The position numbers and the translations under genes were made by a program. The notes under the pieces are model-generated. The model ran no database searches. It saw nothing but the letters and a program-made list of their open reading frames with translations, and had not been told where the DNA came from. From an uncultured Blautia sp. (GTDB taxonomy: Bacteria; Bacillota; Clostridia; Lachnospirales; Lachnospiraceae): 15,461 nt of DNA. This document shows positions 6,422-13,121 of the stretch, piece by piece. How positions within the stretch are numbered: the first letter of the stretch is position 1; each line of letters opens with the position of its first letter. The stretch spans positions 1 through 15,461 of the forward strand of contig CAKRRG010000067.1 of the NCBI GenBank assembly GCA_934394545.1, in the 5' to 3' direction.

Positions 6422-7017
6422 TGGAATACTACAGCAGTCATATTAATAAATTGATCGAGCAGTTTTCCCATCTTCCTGGAATCGGAGCGAAGTCTGCCCA
6501 GCGTCTGGCTTTTCATATTATGAATATGCCGAAGGAGCAGGTACAGCAGCTTACCAGCGCTATTACAGATGCCAGAATGAATGTACAGTACTGTAAGTGC
6601 TGTTACACCCTCACAGATAAGGAGATTTGTCCGATCTGCAGCAATCCCAAGCGTGATCACAGTACCATTATGGTGGTAGAGAATACCAGGGATCTTGCAG
6701 CCTATGAAAAAACAGGTAAATTCGATGGCGTCTACCATGTGTTGCATGGTGCCATTTCTCCTATGCTGGGAATCGGACCAGATGATATCAAACTGAAAGA
6801 GTTGATCGTGCGTCTTCAGGGGGATGTGAAGGAAGTGATCATTGCTACGAATTCCAGCCTGGAGGGAGAAACCACGGCAATGTATATCAGTAAGCTGATC
6901 AAGCCTACTGGAATTAAGGTAAGCCGTATTGCCAGTGGTGTGCCTGTTGGCGGAGATTTGGAGTACATTGACGAAGTCACCCTGCTTCGTGCACTGGAAG
7001 GACGGGTGGAGCTTTAA
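6421..7017 (+). CDS. recR: recombination mediator protein RecR
   Basis: RecR acts with RecO (and RecF) to load RecA on gapped DNA covered by SSB. The 198-residue length is standard. Visible parts are the helix-hairpin-helix [16 protein letters not shown] (18-33), the four-cysteine zinc finger (Cys58, Cys61, Cys70, Cys73), the Toprim domain beginning IMVVENTRD (83-91) with [18 protein letters not shown], and the C-terminal Walker-B-like [21 protein letters not shown]. The start overlaps the ybaB stop by one base. Confidence 0.98.
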   Translation: MEYYSSHINKLIEQFSHLPGIGAKSAQRLAFHIMNMPKEQVQQLTSAITDARMNVQYCKCCYTLTDKEICPICSNPKRDHSTIMVVENTRDLAAYEKTGKFDGVYHVLHGAISPMLGIGPDDIKLKELIVRLQGDVKEVIIATNSSLEGETTAMYISKLIKPTGIKVSRIASGVPVGGDLEYIDEVTLLRALEGRVEL

Positions 7018-7041
7018 GAGAAAGCTCAGGAGGTGATTTTT

Positions 7042-8130
7042 GTGGCACGTAAAAAGGTGACTTCATCAGATGTGGCAGAAAAGGCAGGTGTTTCTCAGGC
7101 AACAGTTTCCATGGTCCTGAATCACAAATATAACGTTTCTTTTTCCAGAGAAACAGTGGAAAAGGTGGAACGTGCAGCTAGAGAACTGGGGTATCAGCTG
7201 CCAGGCCACAAGAATAAAAAAGAGAACAAAAAGGAAAAGCTGATAGTTGTCTTTTGCCCTACTATAACAAGTCCTTATTATGTACTTTTGCTTCAGGGAA
7301 TTGAGGCAGTGGCAAATGAGCGGGGCTATGGGGTTTTTATTTGCAACACCCAGCGAGATGCGCGGCTGGAAGAGAAATATCTGCGCATGATTCGCGCAAT
7401 GGCACCACAGGGGATTATTTATGCCTGTAATCCGCATCCGGATTACATCTGTCAGGTAGAAGAGATGGCACGGACGATACCGCTGGTCATTATCAGTAAT
7501 AAAGAAAAAATCAGTACAGTGGATGCCATTAACCAGGATAATACAGAGGTGGGACGCCTTATGGCGAGACACCTTCTGGATCTGGGACACCGGGATGTGG
7601 CGTTTATCACACCGCCCCTTACAAAAAGACAGTGGCAGCGCTCCAAGCGAGTGGATGGCTTTGTGCGAGAGTTTGAGGAAGCCGGTCTTTTGGGACATGT
7701 GATCATTAAGGCAGCAGATGAATCTGTTGACCGCCGAAACCCCAGAACGGATTCTGAGTATTCAATGGGATATGATCTAACCAGGTCTCTTCTGGAGGAT
7801 GACTGTAGATTCACTGCCATTGCAGGACAGAATGATATGATGGCTATTGGAGCGGTAGATGCCCTTCAGGATGCGCGTTTGCGTGTACCAAGAGATGTAT
7901 CTGTGATTGGCTGTGACAATATTTTTTATTCTGGAATCAGGAGAGTGTCCCTGACTACCATTGATCATTTCGTAGATCTGAAGGGAAGAGATGCCTGCGA
8001 TATCATCATACGTAAGATTGATACAGGACTTCGCTTTGGTGAGGGAATCCGCCCTACCAGTGTGTATAATATTGAGTATACCCCTAAGATCATTGTACGC
8101 AAAACTACCGGCTATGCACGTACGGATTGA
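7042..8130 (+). CDS. LacI-family transcriptional regulator
   Basis: A 362-residue regulator with an N-terminal LacI helix-turn-helix (VTSSDVAEKAGVSQATVSMVLN, about residues 6-27) and a periplasmic-binding-protein-like effector domain (from about residue 67, LIVVFCPTITSPYY... to FGEGIRPTSVYNIEYTPKIIVR). The segment joining them (GHKNKKENKKEK, 55-66) is Lys-rich and lacks the usual hinge-helix ARSL motif. I chose the GTG at 7042, with AGGAGGTGA (7028-7036) upstream; an earlier in-frame GTG at 7033 lies inside that ribosome site. It is 24 bases after recR, so likely expressed with the repair genes, and directly precedes the transaldolase-transketolase operon, which is its best candidate target. 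The effector, perhaps a sugar, cannot be read from sequence. Confidence 0.93.
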   Translation: MARKKVTSSDVAEKAGVSQATVSMVLNHKYNVSFSRETVEKVERAARELGYQLPGHKNKKENKKEKLIVVFCPTITSPYYVLLLQGIEAVANERGYGVFICNTQRDARLEEKYLRMIRAMAPQGIIYACNPHPDYICQVEEMARTIPLVIISNKEKISTVDAINQDNTEVGRLMARHLLDLGHRDVAFITPPLTKRQWQRSKRVDGFVREFEEAGLLGHVIIKAADESVDRRNPRTDSEYSMGYDLTRSLLEDDCRFTAIAGQNDMMAIGAVDALQDARLRVPRDVSVIGCDNIFYSGIRRVSLTTIDHFVDLKGRDACDIIIRKIDTGLRFGEGIRPTSVYNIEYTPKIIVRKTTGYARTD

Positions 8131-8405
8131 TTCGGTTAAATAAATAGTCTGGGCAAAAATATTAATAATAAAAACAACAGAATTATGTTGGAAAAACACT
8201 GCGAAAGCCTGAGATCATTGAGAAAAATTGATTGATAACCTAATAGTGAATCCTACAATTATTAATAAAACACAAAAATATTAATTGAAATTTTATTAAT
8301 AAAAACAGGATGCCTTGACCTGGAAATGAAGTCTGGTATAATGAAGGTATGTGAAAAAGAACGAAACAATTTCATTTAAATTCATTTATTCAGGAGGAAA
8401 AGATC
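8131..8405 (+). promoter_or_regulatory. control region of the transaldolase operon
   Basis: No gene is visible. Four copies of TATTAAT occur at 8160-8166, 8260-8266, 8279-8285 and 8294-8300; the second lies in the palindrome TTATTAATAA (8259-8268) and the fourth in the 14-bp palindrome TTTTATTAATAAAA (8291-8304), which ends 10 bases before the -35 box. A weaker upstream promoter-like pair, TTGAGA-17-TAATAG (8218-8246), is also present. The sites could be operators for the LacI regulator just upstream or AT-rich promoter-enhancing DNA. No terminator of the regulator gene is clear. Confidence 0.45.
8315..8342 (+). promoter_or_regulatory. promoter of the tal-tkt operon
   Basis: TTGACC (8315-8320), a 16-base spacer and a perfect TATAAT (8337-8342) with an extended -10 TG (8334-8335). 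The start is expected near 8349, leaving a leader of about 57 bases that ends with AGGAGG before the transaldolase ATG. Confidence 0.8.
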
Positions 8406-9059
8406 ATGAAATTTTTTATTGACACAGCAAAAGTAGAGGATATTAAAGAAGCTAACGATATGGGAATCATCTGTGGCGTAACAACAAACCCATCCCTGAT
8501 CGCAAAAGAAGGAAGAGATTTTACAGAAGTAATCAAAGAGATTACCGAAATTGTTGATGGACCAATCAGTGGAGAGGTTAAAGCTACTACAACAGATGCA
8601 GAAGGAATGATTCGTGAGGGACGTGAGATTGCGAAAATCCATCCGAACATGGTCGTTAAGATTCCTATGACATGTGAGGGACTTAAGGCTGTTAAGGTTC
8701 TTTCCAAAGAAGGAATCAAGACAAACGTAACCCTGATCTTCAGTGCTAATCAGGCGCTTCTTGCTGCAAGAGCAGGTGCTACATATGTATCCCCATTCCT
8801 TGGAAGACTTGATGATATTTCTACAGATGGTGTTGAACTGATCCGTCAGATTGCAGATATGTTTGCTGTTGCAGGAATTGAAACAGAAATTATTGCTGCA
8901 AGTGTTCGTCACCCGATGCATGTAACACAGTGCGCACTTGCCGGAGCTGATATTGCTACTGTACCATTTAAAGTACTTGAGCAGATGACACATCATCCTC
9001 TGACAGATGCTGGTATTGTTAAATTCCAGAATGATTATAAGGCTGTATTTGGAGAATAA
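8406..9059 (+). CDS. TalC/MipB-type transaldolase
   Basis: Transfers a dihydroxyacetone unit between sugar phosphates in the non-oxidative pentose phosphate pathway. The 217-residue protein is the short single-domain TIM barrel (TalC/FSA family), with VTTNPSLI (25-32), the Schiff-base Lys85 in VVKIPMT, and [19 protein letters not shown] near the end. It differs from E. coli fructose-6-phosphate aldolase at two diagnostic sites: Glu57 where FSA has Gln59, and Phe131 where FSA has Tyr131. Both are the transaldolase-type residues, so true transaldolase activity is favoured over aldolase. AGGAGG lies just upstream of the ATG. It is 29 bases ahead of the transketolase subunits, completing the pathway in one operon. 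Confidence 0.92.
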   Translation: MKFFIDTAKVEDIKEANDMGIICGVTTNPSLIAKEGRDFTEVIKEITEIVDGPISGEVKATTTDAEGMIREGREIAKIHPNMVVKIPMTCEGLKAVKVLSKEGIKTNVTLIFSANQALLAARAGATYVSPFLGRLDDISTDGVELIRQIADMFAVAGIETEIIAASVRHPMHVTQCALAGADIATVPFKVLEQMTHHPLTDAGIVKFQNDYKAVFGE

Positions 9060-9088
9060 TTGATAGGTAATTTATAAGGAGAAGAATA

Positions 9089-9928
9089 ATGGAGAATTTA
9101 GAGCTTCAGAAAACTGCAAACGAAGTCCGTAAGGGCATCGTTACAGCGCTGCATGCTGCTAAAGCCGGCCATCCGGGCGGATCTTTATCAGCAGCTGATG
9201 TATTCACATATCTTTATTTTGAGGAAATGAATATTGATCCTAAGGATCCGAAGAAGGCAGACCGTGACCGTTTTGTCCTTTCGAAGGGCCACACTGCACC
9301 AGGACTTTATTCTGTACTTGCACAGAGAGGCTATTTCCCGAAAGAGGATCTGGTAACACTTCGCCATCTTGGTTCTTATCTTCAGGGACATCCGGATATG
9401 AAACATATTCCAGGTGTTGATATGTCCAGCGGTTCCCTTGGACAGGGAATCTCAGCAGCAGTTGGAATGGCACTTTCTGCTAAATTATCAGATGACAGCT
9501 ATCGTGTATATACACTTCTTGGTGACGGTGAGATCCAGGAAGGCCAGGTCTGGGAAGCTGCTATGTTTGCAGGAGCAAGAAAACTGGATAATCTTGTAGT
9601 GATCGTTGATAACAACGGTCTTCAGATTGACGGTAAGATTGAAGATGTATGCTCCCCATATCCAATTGACAAAAAATTCGAAGCATTTAATTTCCATGTA
9701 ATCAATGTTGCTGATGGAAACGATATGGCACAGTTACGTGCTGCTTTTGATGAGGCAAAGGCTACCAAGGGAATGCCGACTGCAATTGTTATGAAGACAG
9801 TGAAAGGAAAAGGTGTATCCTTCATGGAGAACCAGGTTGGCTGGCATGGAAAAGCTCCGAACGATGAAGAATACGCACAGGCTATGGCAGATTTGGAAAA
9901 GGTAGGTGAAGCATTATGTCAGAAGTAA
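9089..9928 (+). CDS. transketolase, N-terminal (thiamine diphosphate) subunit
   Basis: First half of a split transketolase, which moves two-carbon ketol units between pentose, tetrose and triose phosphates. The 279 residues cover the PP-binding domain: GHPGGSLS with His28, SKGHTAPGLY (His68), QGHPD (His101), and the ThDP/Mg motif from GDGEIQEG (145-152) to DNN (174-176). It needs the C-terminal partner encoded next for activity. AAGGAGAAG precedes the ATG. The gene overlaps the C-subunit gene by 13 bases, which favours equal production. Split transketolases are common in Clostridia and archaea, so this is not a frameshift. Confidence 0.95.
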   Translation: MENLELQKTANEVRKGIVTALHAAKAGHPGGSLSAADVFTYLYFEEMNIDPKDPKKADRDRFVLSKGHTAPGLYSVLAQRGYFPKEDLVTLRHLGSYLQGHPDMKHIPGVDMSSGSLGQGISAAVGMALSAKLSDDSYRVYTLLGDGEIQEGQVWEAAMFAGARKLDNLVVIVDNNGLQIDGKIEDVCSPYPIDKKFEAFNFHVINVADGNDMAQLRAAFDEAKATKGMPTAIVMKTVKGKGVSFMENQVGWHGKAPNDEEYAQAMADLEKVGEALCQK

Positions 9929-10854
9929 AGAAGATTGCCACCAGAGCAAGTTACGGTAACGCTCTTGTAGAACTTGGAAAGAAACATGAAGATCTGATCG
10001 TTCTGGATGCTGACCTTGCTGCAGCTACACAGACTGGGATTTTTAAGAAAGCATTCCCGGAACGTCATATTGATTGTGGTATTGCTGAGTGCAATATGGT
10101 TGGAATTGCTGCCGGACTGGCAACAACAGGCAAAGTACCTTTTGCAAGTACTTTTGCAATGTTTGCGGCCGGACGTGCTTTCGAACAGGTTCGTAACTCT
10201 GTTGGATATCCGAAACTGAATGTTAAAATCGGCGCTACCCACGGTGGAATTTCCGTTGGTGAAGACGGTGCTACCCATCAGTGCTGTGAAGACTTTGCGC
10301 TTATGCGTACGATTCCGGGAATGGTTGTTGCATGCCCGGCAGATGACATCGAGGCAAAGGCAATGGTGGAAGCTGCTTACGAACATGTAGGTCCTGTTTA
10401 TATGAGATTTGGACGTCTTGCTGTTCCGGTTATCAATGATAATCCTGACTATAAGTTCGAACTTGGCAAAGGTATCGTTCTCCGTGAGGGAAAAGATCTT
10501 ACCATTATTGCAAATGGACTTTGTGTTGCACCATCTCTGGAAGCTGCTGCTAAGCTTGCAGAAGAGGGAATTGAGGCTAAGGTTATCAATATCCACACCA
10601 TCAAACCACTGGATGAGGAACTGGTTGTAGCAGCAGCCAAGGAAACTGGCAAGGTTGTTACTGTTGAGGAGCATTCTGTTATTGGTGGTCTTGGCGGCGC
10701 TGTATGTGAATGCCTTGCTGAGAAGGCTCCTGTACCGGTTAAACGTATCGGTATCAATGATGTTTATGGTGAGTCAGGTCCGGCGGTTGCTCTTCTTGAA
10801 AAATACGGCCTTGACGCAGCTGGTATTTACAAACAGATTAAAGCATTTATCTAA
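9916..10854 (+). CDS. transketolase, C-terminal subunit
   Basis: Second half of the split transketolase; 312 residues covering the pyrimidine-binding domain and the C-terminal transketolase domain. Visible are DADLAAATQT (31-40), the catalytic Glu58 in CGIAECNM that activates the ThDP pyrimidine, THGGISVGEDGATHQ, and VTVEEHSVIGGLGGAVCE in the C-terminal domain. The ATG lies inside the end of the N-subunit gene behind a modest GGTAGGTGA site, so translation is probably coupled. DXP synthase and a dehydrogenase E1-beta are related folds, but the partner gene and lengths point to transketolase. Confidence 0.95.
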   Translation: MSEVKKIATRASYGNALVELGKKHEDLIVLDADLAAATQTGIFKKAFPERHIDCGIAECNMVGIAAGLATTGKVPFASTFAMFAAGRAFEQVRNSVGYPKLNVKIGATHGGISVGEDGATHQCCEDFALMRTIPGMVVACPADDIEAKAMVEAAYEHVGPVYMRFGRLAVPVINDNPDYKFELGKGIVLREGKDLTIIANGLCVAPSLEAAAKLAEEGIEAKVINIHTIKPLDEELVVAAAKETGKVVTVEEHSVIGGLGGAVCECLAEKAPVPVKRIGINDVYGESGPAVALLEKYGLDAAGIYKQIKAFI

Positions 10855-10880
10855 CTCCTTTATTCAAGACATCATGATCT

Positions 10881-10923
10881 TACGGCAGGCAGAAGTTTTC
10901 AAGCTTCTGCCTGCCGTATTTTT
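10881..10923 (+). terminator. strong terminator of the tal-tkt operon
   Basis: A perfect 15-bp stem, TACGGCAGGCAGAAG (10881-10895) with CTTCTGCCTGCCGTA (10904-10918), an 8-base loop and five U residues. It also separates the operon from the convergent yyaC gene. On the minus strand no U tract follows the hairpin, so it is not clearly bidirectional. Confidence 0.95.
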
Positions 10924-10946
10924 GACCGTTGTGTTGTTAAAAGCAG

Positions 10947-11480
10947 CTATGCGGAAAATTTCCCCAAAATTCCCTGGGCAATTGTGTCTGCCAGCATAAT
11001 TACAGTGGAAAGCCTTGTTGTCTGCAGAGTGAGATATTCCAGGATTCCTGCAATATTTACAATTCCTGTAATATAAATATCACCCACAGGAGGTAAATCT
11101 TTTTGTACGGCTGCGCCTGGATAAAGAGAGCCATTTCCGATGGTTACATATCCCAAGTGCTTTTTATCACCAAGTGAAGCATCAATGGCAATCACAAGGG
11201 CAAAGGGATGCACTCTGGCAATAAAGTCCAATATATGGGATAGATTAACTGCGTGAACCGGCTGATTTAAGGTTCCATATACAAAAATCCCAGGAAGTTG
11301 GTGCTGGCTTAAGCGATATCCAACGTAAGGCCCAAGACAGTCCCCGGTTACCCGGTCACTTCCAATACATAAAAATACAATCTCTGTCCAGTCCCTTTTA
11401 TGACGCTTAATACATTTTTCCAGAAGACGGGCAATTTTCTCAGAAGAATCCGGACTTTGAGCATTAATATAAAAAGGCAT
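10947..11480 (-). CDS. yyaC: sporulation protein YyaC (GPR-like putative spore protease)
   Basis: A 177-residue protein of the YyaC family, related in fold to the germination protease GPR. Conserved blocks are VFLCIGSDRVTGDCLGP (35-51), YGTLNQPVHAVNL (68-80), AIDASLG (98-104) and PVGDIYITGIVN (131-142). By my alignment from memory, Asp47 and Asp100 correspond to the two essential acidic residues of GPR. The substrate is unknown. It marks the host as a spore former; in B. subtilis yyaC is a forespore (sigma-F) gene. AGGAG on the minus strand lies 6 bases before the ATG. It is the only minus-strand protein gene here, convergent to the tkt operon and divergent from the LysM gene. Confidence 0.93.
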   Translation of the reverse strand: MPFYINAQSPDSSEKIARLLEKCIKRHKRDWTEIVFLCIGSDRVTGDCLGPYVGYRLSQHQLPGIFVYGTLNQPVHAVNLSHILDFIARVHPFALVIAIDASLGDKKHLGYVTIGNGSLYPGAAVQKDLPPVGDIYITGIVNIAGILEYLTLQTTRLSTVIMLADTIAQGILGKFSA

Positions 11481-11562
11481 AAAGTTCTCCTGTTACTTAA
11501 TTGATCTGATAAATGCAGCTGCGTTTACTGCAAAAGCAGTTGCGCATTGCTTACTATAATCC

Positions 11563-11591
11563 ATCTTATCCCTTTTTTTGAAAAAATATGC
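11563..11591 (-). promoter_or_regulatory. candidate forespore-type promoter of yyaC
   Basis: On the minus strand GCATA (11587-11591) is followed after 14-15 bases by GGGATAAGAT (around 11563-11572). This resembles sigma-F/sigma-G promoters (GYATA ... GGNRANANT) but not perfectly. It would start near 11555, about 75 bases before yyaC, and the leader could form a hairpin from ACTGC (11527-11531) and GCAGT (11536-11540). The call rests partly on yyaC being forespore-expressed in Bacillus. Confidence 0.35.
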
Positions 11592-11642
11592 ATTTCCCAA
11601 AAGACGGTCTGTTTTTTATTGCAAAAACTGTCGTAAAATTCT

Positions 11643-11671
11643 GTGAAACAGGTTTTCTATTACGCTAAAAT
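11643..11671 (+). promoter_or_regulatory. weak candidate promoter of the LysM gene
   Basis: GTGAAA (11643-11648), a 17-base spacer and TAAAAT (11666-11671) make a moderate vegetative-type match ahead of the LysM-protein gene. A sporulation promoter cannot be excluded. The 11-bp repeat copy TGCATTTCCCA (11673-11683) sits right after the -10 box. Confidence 0.3.
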
Positions 11672-11718
11672 CTGCATTTCCCATGTGATATTCTCATACC
11701 CGAAGGGGTGATGCGAGT

Positions 11719-13062
11719 ATGATAGAAGTGGTTTACAAAAAGGAGAAACAAGAGGCAGAAAATGGGGAAAATATTTTTGATTTGCCGAAAAATATACGTC
11801 AGGTAGGGCTGACAACGGGAAATATGCGTATTTACATTGAAGATTATGCTTATACCTTTTTAACCCGTTTTGCTCGAAGGGAGTTTGGTTCCAACCAAGA
11901 ACAATGCTGTATAGCTGTTCTTACCGGAGAAACAAAGTGGAACGATGGAATAACCTATCTCTTCATCAGGGGAGCTTTGATGGTTGAGGATATGGAAGCA
12001 GCAGCAGACCATATTGATTTTTCTGAAAAAATATGGAAAAGAATACAAGAAGACCAGACCAGATATTTTCCGGGACAGGAAATTACCGGCTGGTTTTTTT
12101 CGCGCCCTCAGCTTTATATGGAGGCAGATGAACTGCTGACACGAATCCATCTAAGGCATTTTGGCGGCGAAAAAGTGCTTATGCTTATGGAACCTGCGGA
12201 AAAAGAAGAAGCCTTTTTCTTTTATGAAAACGGGTTGATGATCAGACAGAGAGGATATTATATCTATTACGAAAAGAATCCGCTTATGCAGGAATACATG
12301 ATTGAAAAAAATAAAGACACAGGTCCGCAACTTGCCGAATCTGTGCCTGATGAGGCTGTGGTGTCATTCAGAAGAATCATTGAAAACAAAAAAACAAGAA
12401 AAACTGAGAAAGCAGAGAAAACAGAGGAAAAGCCCCAGGAGGAAATGGAGCATGCCTCTGTTTTTTCATATGCAGCAACAGCTTGCCTGGCTCTTGCAGT
12501 GTTGGCTGTAGGTGCAGGCTTTTATAGAAATTATATAGGAATCACAGATGCTTCTAAAAAAGATTCTACCGTGACGGTAACTTCCGAAAGTGCTGTTAAA
12601 GAGGAAAGCGTGACTCCGGAAATTACTTGGATAGAGGAGAAAAACCAGCCAGAGGATATCAAAATTCTGGATGAAACCGCAGTGGATTCACCGACAATGG
12701 TACCGGAAGTGGAGACAACACAAAAACCGGAAGCGGGACAAAAAGCAGAACAAGATACAGAACAAATAACAGAAATACCGTTGGCGACAGAAATACCTAA
12801 GGAGGAAGAGGTATCTGGCAATTTGCAGGCTGTAGAAGAACCGCAATTTTCTCAAGAGGCAGATGAGAGGAAAATAAAGAAAGAGGAAGCGGTTTCATCA
12901 GATAACGTTCATGAAAGTTATATGATCAAACCAGGAGATACTCTATATCAGATCAGTATTTCTCATTATGGAAGTACGGATGCTGTTTCGGAAATCTGCA
13001 GGTTAAATAATCTTACAGAAAACCAGGTGATTTATCCGGGACAAATGATTGTGCTACCGTAA
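11719..13062 (+). CDS. membrane-anchored LysM protein with MPN-like cytoplasmic domain
   Basis: Function unknown. The 447-residue protein has an N-terminal globular domain (about 1-200), a charged Lys/Glu linker, one membrane segment (about 248-268), a long Glu/Thr/Pro-rich stretch (270-400) and a C-terminal LysM domain (400-447, SYMIKPGDTLYQIS...VIYPGQMIVLP) that should bind peptidoglycan or spore cortex. Positive charge before the membrane segment puts the N-terminus in the cytoplasm. The first domain looks like an MPN/JAB fold: AVLTGETKWNDGITYL, then GWFFSRPQLYMEADELL where active JAMM enzymes have a GW-H-S-H-P...D pattern. The metal-binding histidines are Phe127 and Arg129 here, so it should not be a peptidase. 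This fold is my inference. AGGGGTGA lies 7 bases before the ATG. Confidence 0.8.
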   Translation: MIEVVYKKEKQEAENGENIFDLPKNIRQVGLTTGNMRIYIEDYAYTFLTRFARREFGSNQEQCCIAVLTGETKWNDGITYLFIRGALMVEDMEAAADHIDFSEKIWKRIQEDQTRYFPGQEITGWFFSRPQLYMEADELLTRIHLRHFGGEKVLMLMEPAEKEEAFFFYENGLMIRQRGYYIYYEKNPLMQEYMIEKNKDTGPQLAESVPDEAVVSFRRIIENKKTRKTEKAEKTEEKPQEEMEHASVFSYAATACLALAVLAVGAGFYRNYIGITDASKKDSTVTVTSESAVKEESVTPEITWIEEKNQPEDIKILDETAVDSPTMVPEVETTQKPEAGQKAEQDTEQITEIPLATEIPKEEEVSGNLQAVEEPQFSQEADERKIKKEEAVSSDNVHESYMIKPGDTLYQISISHYGSTDAVSEICRLNNLTENQVIYPGQMIVLP

Positions 13063-13078
13063 CAGGATGTGTTATAAT
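13049..13078 (+). promoter_or_regulatory. candidate promoter of the DUF5711-like gene
   Basis: A perfect TATAAT (13073-13078) with extended -10 TG (13070-13071), preceded at 18 bases by TTGTGC (13049-13054). It overlaps the stop region of the LysM gene and would start near 13085, 37 bases before the next ATG. Confidence 0.5.
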
Positions 13079-13121
13079 CGTACAAATGGTGTTATTAGAA
13101 AAAACAAGGCAAGGTTAGATT

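Noticed and set aside
8159..8195. Terminator after the LacI gene (CAACA/TGTTG hairpin at about 8175-8190)
   Set aside because: The U tract would be on the minus strand only, where no gene needs terminating, and the stem has just five pairs.
9916..9928. Frameshift splitting a full-length transketolase gene
   Set aside because: Both halves are complete domains with proper starts and stops; two-gene transketolases are a normal arrangement in Clostridia.
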